From contig CACYGK010000008.1 of assembly GCA_902774005.1 (NCBI GenBank), positions 1 to 46,156 of the forward strand: a stretch of 46,156 nucleotides of DNA. Reading direction: 5' to 3'. A program made the position numbers and the translations under genes. The first letter of the stretch is position 1. Each line of letters starts with the position of its first letter. Below, piece by piece: positions 1 to 9,188 of this stretch. Source of the DNA: an uncultured Bacteroidales bacterium (lineage in GTDB: Bacteria > Bacteroidota > Bacteroidia > Bacteroidales > Bacteroidaceae). The notes under the pieces were generated by a model, which saw only the letters and a program-made list of their open reading frames with translations, had not been told where the DNA came from and ran no database searches.

Positions 1-2696
1 CAATTGACTGGCAGGGTTGGAACGGTGCAACAGGCTATGTAGGCTGGGCTGCTCCACAGGTGACAACCAATGACGGACGTACGACTGCTGCTTGTGAGCG
101 TTACAATAATGATTGTAGTTTGATAGGCGATGTATTCACTCGCACACTGAGTGGTCTGACCAATGGTACATATCGTATAGAACTCTATGGCGCTGCAGCC
201 AATACTCCAGGTCGCGGATGCGATTCAGGTGTTGAGGAAGGCGATTTGACTTCTGTTTATCTGTATGCTCAGACAGCTGAAGGTGAGGTTAAGCAGTACA
301 TTCCTGCACACGTTGTAGACAACTTCAATAGTACTGGTATTGCAACAGCCGTTCTTGACGGTGTTGAAGTAACAGACGGAACAGTTAAGCTCGGTATGTT
401 CAAGGATAAGGCAATGACTAACTGGCATGTTGTTCAGCTGAAGGGCGTAACTGCTAAGGTTCTTGCTTCTGACCTCCTCGAAACTGCTGTTATTGCTGCA
501 AACATGGTTGAAGAAGACGATGTTCCTGAAGCTCTCTACAGAGAAATCCAGGAGACAATCGCTACTTACGACAAGGCTTATGACACAGCTGATGAATATA
601 AGGCTGCTATCGCTGCTCTCGAAGCTGTGATTGCAACCTATGATGAAGCTATCGCTGATGTTAAGGAAGCTTACGAAGCAGTTGCAGTAGCTGATATCCC
701 AGCAGCAATTGCTGTAGTTCAGGCAGCTATTACTCCTGAATTCGTTAAGGCTCAGACTGCTCCAGGTTCTGACATGACTCGCGCTGTTCCTAACGCTGCA
801 GGAAACGAGGCTGTTGGCGAAGACAACTGGAAGCTTGAGAATGCTCTTGCTGACGGTGAGAAGTTCCAGCTCGATACTTGGGCAGGTACAGCTTCAGGCA
901 TGGCTGTTCCAATGATTGAATTCTGGCACGCTCCAGGTACAGCCCTTGTTTCTAACACTATCTATCAGACTATCGAAGGCTTGAATCCTGGTATTTATCG
1001 CGTAACTGCTACTACAGCTGTTAACAACGAACAGACTGTTGCTCTCAATGAGGGTTCTGCTCTGTTGTTCGCAAATGAAGGCACTACAGATATCACTACT
1101 GGTGGTGAAACAACAAGCTTCTCTGGTACTACAGGTACATTCACCGTTGAAGGTGTTGTAGGTTCAGATGGTAAACTGACACTCGGCTTCAAGGCTGTTG
1201 AACCAAACTACAACTGGCTTGCATTCAAGGATGTTGAACTGACATTCCAAAATGTAGCTTACCCAATCTCTTATGCAGACGGTATGGTTAATGGTACTGT
1301 AGAAGGTCCTGCATTTGCAGCTGAAGGCGACGAGGTTGCACTCACAGTTACTCCAGCTGAGGGTTACGAACTCGCTTCTATCGCTGTAACTAACGAAGCA
1401 GGTGAAGAACTTGAAGTAGAATATGACGCATGGGACGGCATAGCAACATTCGAAATGCCAGCAGAGGCAGTATTCGTAGCTGCTACATTCCAGGAGGCTT
1501 ACGTTAAGGTTTCGGAATTCGCTATCGCTTCTGACGGCTTCATCGAGCCAGACGGTTCTACTAAGGTAACTGGTACATACACATTCGAAACTGCAGGTTC
1601 TTACTCAGAAATGTTCTTCGGTGAAGTAGTTTACGATGTAAAGATCACCGCTGAAGGTCTTGAAGAACCAATCGAAGCAACTCTCACATGTGATGAACTT
1701 GACGGTGATGTTGCAGGATATGTTTCTGGCCTTGAGAATGGCAAGGAATATACTGCTAACTTGGTAGGTGTTCACGTATGGGATTACACCTCATTCACTG
1801 AAATCTTTACTAAGGTTGCTGAACTCGGTGGCGTTCTCGCTACTACTAACTTCACAGCTGTTAAGGTTTACCCAATCTCTTATGCAGACGGTATGGTTAA
1901 TGGTACTGTAGAAGGTCCTGCATATGCAGCTGAAGGCGACGAGGTTGAACTCACAGTTACTCCAGCTGAAGGTTGTGAACTCGCTTCTATCGCTGTAACT
2001 AACGAAGCAGGTGAAGAAATTGAAGTTGACTACGACGCTTGGGAAGGCACAGCTACATTCGAAATGCCAGCAGAGGCAGTATTCGTAGCTGCTACATTCC
2101 AGGAGGCTTATGTTAAGGTTTCTGACTTCGCTATTGCTTCTACAGGTATCCTCGACGAAGATGGCGATGTTGAGATAACTGGTACATACGAATTCGAGGC
2201 TGCAGGTTCTTACTCAGAAGTGTTCTTCGGTGAGGTAGTTTACGATGTACAGATTACCGCTGAAGGTCTTGAAGCTCCAATCGAAGCAACTCTCACAGGT
2301 GACGTACTTGACGGTGAGGTAGATTCATACGTTGAAGGTCTTGTAGCAGGTACTGAGTACACAGCTAACCTGGTAGGTGTTCACGTTTGGGATTACAACA
2401 CGTTTACTGAAATCTTCACTAAGGTTGCTGAACTCGGTGGCGTTCTCGCTACTACTACATTCACAGCTATCAACCAGCCTGTTATCGAACCTCTCCTCGT
2501 TGACATCAACGTAGATCGTTACGTAGGCTATGGATACACTCCAACCGTTGCTGAGGTTGACTTCACAGAAGCTCTGGAATTCCTCGGTGTTGACGAAATC
2601 ACTACTGACATGCTCTCATTCGTTAACCCAGACCTCACTACTATCAGCTATGCTGACTACATGGCAGCTAACTACGATGGTTGGTGCTACTACTAA
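1..2696 (+). CDS. Secreted repeat protein, 5'-truncated by the window and frameshifted at its 3' end
   Basis: The reading frame is open from base 3, so the true start lies upstream; the GTG at 60 is only the first start-like codon. Seen in order: a beta-rich module with the phrase LTNGTYRIEL, a helical Ala/Glu-rich stretch (bases about 480-740, similar in feel to FIVAR-type helices), a second beta module, then two nearly identical 203-residue units. Each unit begins with a divergent InlB-B-like repeat (GTVEG...AEGDEV.LTVTPAEG) followed by an Ig/FN3-like beta domain. The last part (VGYGYTPTVAEVDFTEAL onward) resembles a DUF4859-like module. The frame ends at TAA 2694-2696, in the middle of that module, and the protein continues in another frame. 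Codon use is strongly biased to GCT, GAA, GGT and GTT, unlike the following operon, which may mean high expression. Probably a cell-surface or exported protein; function unknown. Confidence 0.8.
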   Translation, partial: IDWQGWNGATGYVGWAAPQVTTNDGRTTAACERYNNDCSLIGDVFTRTLSGLTNGTYRIELYGAAANTPGRGCDSGVEEGDLTSVYLYAQTAEGEVKQYIPAHVVDNFNSTGIATAVLDGVEVTDGTVKLGMFKDKAMTNWHVVQLKGVTAKVLASDLLETAVIAANMVEEDDVPEALYREIQETIATYDKAYDTADEYKAAIAALEAVIATYDEAIADVKEAYEAVAVADIPAAIAVVQAAITPEFVKAQTAPGSDMTRAVPNAAGNEAVGEDNWKLENALADGEKFQLDTWAGTASGMAVPMIEFWHAPGTALVSNTIYQTIEGLNPGIYRVTATTAVNNEQTVALNEGSALLFANEGTTDITTGGETTSFSGTTGTFTVEGVVGSDGKLTLGFKAVEPNYNWLAFKDVELTFQNVAYPISYADGMVNGTVEGPAFAAEGDEVALTVTPAEGYELASIAVTNEAGEELEVEYDAWDGIATFEMPAEAVFVAATFQEAYVKVSEFAIASDGFIEPDGSTKVTGTYTFETAGSYSEMFFGEVVYDVKITAEGLEEPIEATLTCDELDGDVAGYVSGLENGKEYTANLVGVHVWDYTSFTEIFTKVAELGGVLATTNFTAVKVYPISYADGMVNGTVEGPAYAAEGDEVELTVTPAEGCELASIAVTNEAGEEIEVDYDAWEGTATFEMPAEAVFVAATFQEAYVKVSDFAIASTGILDEDGDVEITGTYEFEAAGSYSEVFFGEVVYDVQITAEGLEAPIEATLTGDVLDGEVDSYVEGLVAGTEYTANLVGVHVWDYNTFTEIFTKVAELGGVLATTTFTAINQPVIEPLLVDINVDRYVGYGYTPTVAEVDFTEALEFLGVDEITTDMLSFVNPDLTTISYADYMAANYDGWCYY
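1261..2469 (+). repeat. Tandem duplication, period 609 bp (two copies)
   Basis: The segment starting acccaatctcttatgcagac at 1261 recurs at 1870, giving a period of 609 bp or exactly 203 codons. Long blocks are identical at the DNA level, for example the first 50 or so bases of each copy and the block coding for FEMPAEAVFVAATFQEAYVK. Each unit encodes one InlB-B-like repeat plus one beta-sandwich domain. The in-frame period and high DNA identity point to a recent duplication that can expand or contract. Confidence 0.9.
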
Positions 2697-3459
2697 GATC
2701 TGTGTTAAGTTCTTCCAGGCTGTCGAAGATGGCAAGTACGAAATCTGCGACATGAACGGCGCAGACGAGGTAGGTGCTACTTACACTGTAAGATGGGTTG
2801 CTAACAATGGCAATAAGGTTGTTGTATTCACAACTAACGTTACATTCGTTGAAGAACCTGTAACCGACTATACGTTTGAAGACCTCAACGTTATCGAAAC
2901 TCAGACTATTGAACTCGAATCTGAGCTTGGTGAGTGCTATGAAGGCTTGACATCTGATGTTGACGTAGAAGGCATCTTGACAAAGCTTGGCGAAAATGGT
3001 CTTGACAATGTTTCTATCTTCGCTGTTCAGTCAGACGGAACTCTCGATTCTAACTACAAGTTAGGTACAACTGATGGTTGGCGTAATGCAGACGGTGACT
3101 GGCAAGGTTGGGGAGATAATGCATACTTCTATGTTAAGGCTAACTTTGCTGCTGCTGACACCCAGATTTACGAAGTAGGCGGTATGCAGGACAAGAACAC
3201 AACCGCTGACTGGGAGTCTCCAGCAACATACACTGCTACTTACGCATTCGTTAAGCCAGGTGCTAATTTGGATGCAGTTGTTCTTGAGGTTAAACTCATT
3301 TACAATGTTCCAACTGGATTTGCTGAACTCAAGGCTGCTGACGGCGTTAAGCCTAACGGCAAGTACCTCGAGAAGGGTAAGATTGTTATCTGGCAGAATG
3401 GTACTAGAAACATATTTATTAGAGTGCGAGAGAAATCTCGCACTCTTTGTTTTTTTTAA
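2697..3459 (+). pseudogene. Out-of-frame 3' end of the repeat protein
   Basis: This frame continues the preceding protein after its stop (KICVKFFQAVEDGKYEICDM and onward). It completes one DUF4859-like module and contains a second one. The second module has DGWRNADGDWQGWGDN before AYFYVK, whereas at the break the text jumps from DGW almost directly to TTKICVK, so about ten residues seem lost together with the frame. The tail GKYLEKGKIVIWQNG looks like the C-terminal ends common on exported Bacteroidales proteins, but it then runs on to TAA at 3457-3459 through the terminator hairpin, so the natural stop has probably also been lost. A sequencing or assembly error is an alternative explanation. 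Confidence 0.65.
3421..3457 (+). terminator. Rho-independent terminator
   Basis: An 11-bp perfect stem (3421-3431 with 3436-3446, agagtgcgaga/tctcgcactct) closes a GAAA tetraloop and is followed by ttgtttttttt. It ends transcription of the repeat-protein gene and insulates the metalloprotease operon. The broken reading frame runs through it, which is further evidence that the gene's natural stop is missing. Confidence 0.92.
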
Positions 3460-3471
3460 ATAATGTTACAT

Positions 3472-3496
3472 ATTGTAATGTTTTTTCGTATATTTG
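3472..3496 (+). promoter_or_regulatory. Bacteroidetes-type promoter of the metalloprotease-SusCD operon
   Basis: TATATTTG at 3489-3496 matches the TAnnTTTG -7 box, with TTGT at 3472 as a weak -33 element. It lies 17 bp before the ATG at 3514 and downstream of the in-frame ATGs at 3463 and 3478, which excludes those as starts for a transcript from this promoter. Confidence 0.65.
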
Positions 3497-3513
3497 CAGC
3501 AAAATTCATTATA

Positions 3514-6060
3514 ATGAGATTAGTGTATCGTTTTTTACTGATGATTATTCTGGCTGCAGGTGTGATTTTGCCAGCAGAGGGAAGGAAGAAGAAGAAGGAC
3601 AAGGAACCGGCGAAGTCGGCGTATGCCCAGCTTACAGGCAGGGATTCGCTGAAGGTGGAGGGCTTGATGAATGTGGTAAGCAAGCAAGATACGATGTATC
3701 TGGAATTGCCTATCGAACTGCTTGGAAGGGAGATGCTGGTGGTGAACCGTCTGCAGAAGGTGCCGAAGGAACTCAACGAGAGTGGAGTGAACAAGGGCGT
3801 GAACTACGAGAACCAGGTGATACGTTTCGAGTGGGATAAGGAGGCGAAGACTGTGACTATACGTCAGCAGAGGGTGACTCCACAGATTGACCCTAACGCT
3901 GCAATGGCTAAATCGGTAAAGGACAATTATCTCGATCCTGTAATGGCTGTCATCAAGGTGAGCGCAGTCAGTCCTGACTCAGCATCGGTGGTGTTCCCAG
4001 TTACGAAACTGTTTAACGGCAGCGATGCGTGCCTGAACGATGTGTTCTACAATTTGAACATTGCGCAAAGTCCAAGCAACACGCTGAGCCGTATTATTTC
4101 AATAAAGTCTTTCGAGAAGAGCATTACAGCTACAAGCGAACTCACGACTTTCGTACGTGAGGGAAACAATCGTATATATGTGACGGTAGTTGTATCCACT
4201 TCGCTCATGCTGCTGCCTGATAAACCTATGCAGGGACGTGAGGAGTGCAGCAGAGTGGGCTATTTCTCTGATGAGGTGCTACGTTTCGATGATAATCAGC
4301 AACAGATTAAGAATCTGCACTACATAAACCGCTGGCGACTGGAGCCGGAGGATGAGGAGGCTTATCAGCGCGGTGTGCTCACTCGTCCGAAGAAGCAGAT
4401 TGTGTTCTATCTGGATCGCGCCATACCTCAGTCGCTCCGTCCATATATACGTCAAGGCATTCTGGACTGGAACGATGCATTCGAGTATGCAGGATTCAAG
4501 GATGCCGTAAGGGTGGAAGACATGACAGAGGAGATGGAGCGCGAAGGCGACGACCTGAAATATTCGGAGGTGGTATATGCAGCCTCGAAGAAAGCAAACG
4601 CCATGGGACCGGCTATTACCGACCCACGAAGCGGAGAGATACTGGATGCCGACATCATGTGGTGGCATAACGTGAGGAAGCTGCTCAGTCAGTGGATTAG
4701 GGTACAGACTTCTGCTATCGACCCTGCTGCACGTCAGCTGGTACTGCCAGACAGCGTCATTGGTGATGCAGCACGCTTCGTAGCCAGTCATGAGGTAGGA
4801 CACTCGCTCGGCTTGCGCCATAACATGAGGGCTTCATCTGCTTACCCAACGGATTCGCTCCGCAGTCAGTCGTTCATAGAGCGCACAGGAGGCATCTCTG
4901 CCAGCATCATGGACTATGCACGTTATAACTACGTGGCTCAGCCTGGTGACGGTGTGAAGGTGACATCTCCACATATCGGTGAATACGACCGCATGGCGAT
5001 AGAATGGGGTTATCGCTGGTTCCCAAGTGAGACGGAGGCAAAGATTGCCCTCTCACAGTTCCTCAAGGCACATAGCGCACGCCAGTTCATGTACAGCGAG
5101 ACAGGCGGATACCGTCAGGCTGTAAATCCGAGTGCCATGAGTGAAGACCTGGGCGACGACCCTGTGAAGAGTGCTTCGTACGGACTGGAGAACCTGAAGC
5201 GCATCATGCCGAATATTGCCAACTGGACACGCTCAGGCGAGATAGACCAGACGTGGGAAGAGGCTGCCGACCTGTGGAACGATATAATAACCCAGTGGGA
5301 CCTCTTCAACTATCACGTACTTGCCAACGTAGGCGGTATATATCTTGAGAATACTGTGCTGGACGACGGCAAGCAGACATTCACATACGTGCCTGCTAAG
5401 CGTCAGCGCGAATCAGTGGACTATATAATAAATAATGTGTTCACGTATCCGAAGTGGTTGTTCCCTAAGGAACTCATGACCCACACTTACCTGCTGAAGC
5501 ATGGTAGGGAGGAGCATCCGCTGACAGCTCTGAAGACGGAGCAGAACTTCATCTTCTGGGATTTGCTCTCGAACGAGCGCATGATACGTATGATTCAGGC
5601 TGAGGAAGACCTCGGAGCCAACGAGGCATTTACTGTAGCTGACATGCTGGATATGCTCCACACAGCTATCTTCACCCGTCATCCGAACCCAGACGTGATG
5701 GAACGAAATGTGCAGAAGAGTATGGTTGACATCCTTATCACAGCTGCATCGGAGAGTGCAGGAGTGAAACTGAATAATTACATCACGGACGACCCTGATT
5801 ATATGGAATATGCAGGTGTTGCCGAACTGTGTGGTTCGAAGGATTTCGTCACAAGTCGTCCGCGTACACTTTACGTGACAAATACTCAGTTGAGCCGTAC
5901 GAGCGATGCTATCAGTGTGAAACGCGGTGTGCTGGTGCGCATCCGCAACTGGGCTAAGAACAGGGTTGGCGACGGACGCACAGCCGTTCAGATGCACTTT
6001 GCAGACCTTGTGCAGAGAATCGATACTGCGCTCGGACTGAAACAACCTAATGTGCCATAA
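3514..6060 (+). CDS. Secreted zinc metalloprotease (DUF5117/DUF5118-type)
   Basis: A signal-peptide-like start (MRLVYRFLLMIILAAGVILP) is followed by a Lys-rich stretch, DUF5118/DUF5117-like N-terminal domains and a zincin domain. The zinc motif HEVGHSLGLRH has ligands at about H426, H430 and H436 and catalytic E427; a Met-turn-like SIMDYARYNY follows. This HExxHxxGxxH arrangement is shared with metzincins. About 848 residues is a usual size for this Bacteroidetes family. The start at 3514 is chosen because the promoter box lies between it and the upstream ATGs. It is first in an operon with a SusC/SusD pair 24 bp downstream, so it probably cuts proteins at the surface or in the periplasm to provide peptides for uptake. 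Substrate is unknown. Confidence 0.88.
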   Translation: MRLVYRFLLMIILAAGVILPAEGRKKKKDKEPAKSAYAQLTGRDSLKVEGLMNVVSKQDTMYLELPIELLGREMLVVNRLQKVPKELNESGVNKGVNYENQVIRFEWDKEAKTVTIRQQRVTPQIDPNAAMAKSVKDNYLDPVMAVIKVSAVSPDSASVVFPVTKLFNGSDACLNDVFYNLNIAQSPSNTLSRIISIKSFEKSITATSELTTFVREGNNRIYVTVVVSTSLMLLPDKPMQGREECSRVGYFSDEVLRFDDNQQQIKNLHYINRWRLEPEDEEAYQRGVLTRPKKQIVFYLDRAIPQSLRPYIRQGILDWNDAFEYAGFKDAVRVEDMTEEMEREGDDLKYSEVVYAASKKANAMGPAITDPRSGEILDADIMWWHNVRKLLSQWIRVQTSAIDPAARQLVLPDSVIGDAARFVASHEVGHSLGLRHNMRASSAYPTDSLRSQSFIERTGGISASIMDYARYNYVAQPGDGVKVTSPHIGEYDRMAIEWGYRWFPSETEAKIALSQFLKAHSARQFMYSETGGYRQAVNPSAMSEDLGDDPVKSASYGLENLKRIMPNIANWTRSGEIDQTWEEAADLWNDIITQWDLFNYHVLANVGGIYLENTVLDDGKQTFTYVPAKRQRESVDYIINNVFTYPKWLFPKELMTHTYLLKHGREEHPLTALKTEQNFIFWDLLSNERMIRMIQAEEDLGANEAFTVADMLDMLHTAIFTRHPNPDVMERNVQKSMVDILITAASESAGVKLNNYITDDPDYMEYAGVAELCGSKDFVTSRPRTLYVTNTQLSRTSDAISVKRGVLVRIRNWAKNRVGDGRTAVQMHFADLVQRIDTALGLKQPNVP

Positions 6061-6083
6061 TGAGATAATGCAATCGAATAAAT

Positions 6084-9000
6084 ATGAAACGACTACTTTT
6101 TTTCCTCCTTTCCTCTTTGCTATCGCTAGGGGCGTCAGCTCAGGCATCGGCACAGTCTGTCTCAGACACGCTGAAGGCACAGGGTATAGCACAGGAGTTT
6201 GAGTTGGATAACTTCGTGGTTACAGGTTACCAGAAGATAGACCGTCGTAAGATGACTGGTGTATCGACAACCATCAAAGTAGACGATGAAACCGTTGGTA
6301 CCATCCTCAATGTTGACCATGCATTGGAAGGTCAGGTCCCCGGACTATCAAGTGTAACCAGTACAGGTGCTCCGGGTGCGCCACTCAAGATACGTATCCG
6401 TGGTATCTCCAGTATTAACGGAAACCAAGACCCGCTGTGGGTGCTCGACGGTATTCCACTTGAAGGAACGGAAGTGCCTACGATGGATGACCTGAAGGAC
6501 ATCGACAACCTGTATCAGACCAGTATCGCAGGTATCAACCCTGCCGACATCGAGAGCATCACCGTTCTGAAGGATGCCGCTGCAACTGCCATCTATGGTG
6601 CACGTGCTGCAAACGGTGTCATCGTGATTACCACGAAGAAGGGTAAGGCTGGTGCTCCGAAGATTAACTTCCACACGAAACTGACGCTGAGTCCGAACAT
6701 GGGACTTGACCGTCTGAACCTCTTAAACAGCGATGAAAAGGTGAATCTCGAACTCGCTCTGCTGCGTTCAGACTATACGTTCCGTGAGAATAAAGGTGAC
6801 GTAGCACGTATCATTGCCAATCTGGGTGAGACTGCCGCATATAAGGCAGGTGGATGGAGTGCGCTGTCAGCAAATGCACAGAACCAGATCAATGCCCTCC
6901 GCAATATCAATACCGACTGGAACGATATCCTCATGCGCAATGCCTTCACTCAAGACTATGGAGTGAGCATAAGCGGTGGTGGAAACAAGGCTACATACTA
7001 CGTATCTGTAGGTTATAGCGACCAGCAGGGAAATGTGCAGGGTGTGAGTGCCGACCGTTTCAATACTACCATGAAGACGTCTATCCGTATCAACGAGATG
7101 CTGAAGGTGGGAGCTTCGCTCTTTGTGAACCAGCGTAAGCAGAAGTCGTTCATGACTGACTATAACGGATTTGTCAATCCTGTTTATTACAGCCGTCTGG
7201 CTAATCCTTACTTCCAGCCATATAAGGAAGATGGCACTTACAACTATGATGTAAATGTTCAGGGTGGTAAGGAAGACAGCGAACTCGACTTCAATATCTT
7301 CGAGGAGCGCAATAATACAAGTCACAAACGTAAGGACCGTCAGGTAATGGCAATCTTCGATGCCGAACTGCAGTTTACCGATTGGCTGAAGTTTACCACT
7401 CAGCTCGGACTCCAGATGGACTCCTATACAATCGATAAGTACGCAGGTGAGCATTCGTTTGCTATGCGTAAGGACTTGGAGCGTTCCATCTATTCATACA
7501 GCACAGGCAAGGCTCCTTTCCTGCCTCAGACTGGTGGTAAGCATCAGGTGACTGAGGGTCATGGTTCGCAGTGGACCTGGAAGGGAATGCTCGAGGGACA
7601 GCGCCGCTTTGGTGATGACCACGAGGTGCAGTTGATGCTGGGTTCAGAAATACGTCATACCGATGTAAATACCGTCTATACGGCTGCTTACGGCTATGAC
7701 CCGCGTACGCTGACTTCGCAGACTGTGTTCTACCCATCGGAAAACTCTGCCGAACTCTTCCCTCTGAGTCGTGAAACGCAAACTGAGAATGCATTTGTAA
7801 GCTGGTTTGCTACAGGTAGTTACACTTTCAAGGATCGTTATACCCTGGGTGGTAGTATCCGTTTTGACGGTTCGGATGTGTTTGGCGTAGCCAAGAAATA
7901 CCGCTATCTGCCTCTCTATAGTGTGAGCGGTCTGTGGCGCATTGGTGACGAACCTTGGATGAAGCGTGTGAAGTGGGTTGATGCTATGAACCTGCGTGCT
8001 TCGTATGGTATTCAGGGAAATATCGACAAGAACACCTCTCCTTACCTGATTGGTACGTACGACAAGAAGACTATATTCGGCAAGAGTGAATACATCATCG
8101 AGGCAGAGACAGCTCCGAATCCATCGCTCCGTTGGGAGAAGACACGTAACGTGAACGTGGGTATGGACTTCACCCTGTTCGATGGTTTCCTCACACTCGG
8201 AGTAGATTACTACTATCGTCGCAGCAGCGACCTGATTGGTCTGAAGATGCTTCCGCTCGAGACGGGTTTCAGCAGTACGACCATCAACTGGGCTACGATG
8301 CAGAACAAAGGTTGGGAATTTGCCGTTTCAACGCGCAATTTCTGGCGTAAGAACTTCCATTGGACTACCCAACTCAACTTTGGTATAAACAACAATAAGG
8401 TGCTTCGTGAAACCATTGCCGACAATGCAACCTATCCTTCACGCGAGGGTTATCCTGTAGGTGCTCTCTTCGCTTTGGAGACCGCTGGTCTGAACGAATA
8501 TGGCGACCCGTTATTCAGCAATAACAACGGCGAGGTGGTAACACTTAAGGAACTGATGAAACTGAACGAAAACGGACGCAGCACCCTCACAGCTGAGGAA
8601 CAGCGTGCCCTCTTCAAGTATATGGGTACTACCGACCCTAAGGTTTCAGGCGGTTTCATCAATACATTCGAATATAAGAACTGGACTCTGGGTATCAACT
8701 TCACGTTCAACTTCGGCATGAAAGTACGTGTCACCCCGTCTTACCGCAATACACAGTATGACCGTGGTCTCAATACCAATCACGACATCCTGAACAGTTG
8801 GTCAACAGAGAACACATCCGGTACTCTGCCTGCTCTTATGCATTTCGACAGCAAACCTGCTGCTACAGCAACGGATGCGGAGAAGAACCGCTATGCGGAG
8901 TATGTGCAGTATGAGGAGTTCAACCTCTACAACTATCTTGACACTTGGGTGCGCAACTGCAACTACTTCCGTCTGCAGAGTCTGCGCCTCGGATATAAGT

Positions 9001-9179
9001 TCGATATGCCTTGGATGAAGCGTATAGGTGTTCTCAATGCTACAGTAAGCGTTGAAGCACGTAACCTCTTCGTCATTGCAAGCAACTACGACAACTATCT
9101 AGATCCTGAGACAATGGGTAATCCGTTTGCTCAGCCGATTCCACGCGAGTTTATCTTTGGTATCAATCTAGGATTTTAA
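6084..9179 (+). CDS. SusC/RagA-like TonB-dependent outer-membrane receptor
   Basis: The protein has 1031 residues with a signal peptide (MKRLLFFLLSSLLSLGASAQ), a plug domain at about residues 45-185 (FVVTGYQKIDRRKMTG, IRIRGISSINGNQDPLWVLDG, ITVLKDAAATAIYGARAANG) and a 22-strand-type barrel that ends in an aromatic residue (FIFGINLGF). SusC proteins import ligands across the outer membrane using TonB energy, with SusD as the lid. Unlike many SusC proteins it lacks the N-terminal carboxypeptidase-regulatory-like domain; the plug begins soon after the signal peptide. It sits 23 bp after the metalloprotease and 9 bp before the SusD gene. With no glycan enzymes nearby, peptides in the manner of RagAB are the likeliest cargo (inference). 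Confidence 0.95.
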   Translation: MKRLLFFLLSSLLSLGASAQASAQSVSDTLKAQGIAQEFELDNFVVTGYQKIDRRKMTGVSTTIKVDDETVGTILNVDHALEGQVPGLSSVTSTGAPGAPLKIRIRGISSINGNQDPLWVLDGIPLEGTEVPTMDDLKDIDNLYQTSIAGINPADIESITVLKDAAATAIYGARAANGVIVITTKKGKAGAPKINFHTKLTLSPNMGLDRLNLLNSDEKVNLELALLRSDYTFRENKGDVARIIANLGETAAYKAGGWSALSANAQNQINALRNINTDWNDILMRNAFTQDYGVSISGGGNKATYYVSVGYSDQQGNVQGVSADRFNTTMKTSIRINEMLKVGASLFVNQRKQKSFMTDYNGFVNPVYYSRLANPYFQPYKEDGTYNYDVNVQGGKEDSELDFNIFEERNNTSHKRKDRQVMAIFDAELQFTDWLKFTTQLGLQMDSYTIDKYAGEHSFAMRKDLERSIYSYSTGKAPFLPQTGGKHQVTEGHGSQWTWKGMLEGQRRFGDDHEVQLMLGSEIRHTDVNTVYTAAYGYDPRTLTSQTVFYPSENSAELFPLSRETQTENAFVSWFATGSYTFKDRYTLGGSIRFDGSDVFGVAKKYRYLPLYSVSGLWRIGDEPWMKRVKWVDAMNLRASYGIQGNIDKNTSPYLIGTYDKKTIFGKSEYIIEAETAPNPSLRWEKTRNVNVGMDFTLFDGFLTLGVDYYYRRSSDLIGLKMLPLETGFSSTTINWATMQNKGWEFAVSTRNFWRKNFHWTTQLNFGINNNKVLRETIADNATYPSREGYPVGALFALETAGLNEYGDPLFSNNNGEVVTLKELMKLNENGRSTLTAEEQRALFKYMGTTDPKVSGGFINTFEYKNWTLGINFTFNFGMKVRVTPSYRNTQYDRGLNTNHDILNSWSTENTSGTLPALMHFDSKPAATATDAEKNRYAEYVQYEEFNLYNYLDTWVRNCNYFRLQSLRLGYKFDMPWMKRIGVLNATVSVEARNLFVIASNYDNYLDPETMGNPFAQPIPREFIFGINLGF

Positions 9180-9188
9180 GTAAACGTC

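Noticed and set aside
2670-2700. Programmed ribosomal frameshift in the repeat protein
   Set aside because: There is no slippery heptamer or downstream pseudoknot-like structure, and comparison of the two modules indicates missing residues, so mutation or assembly error fits better.
5413-6192. A 259-codon open frame on the minus strand
   Set aside because: Antisense to the metalloprotease and SusC start; no recognisable domain, and the sense genes are certain.
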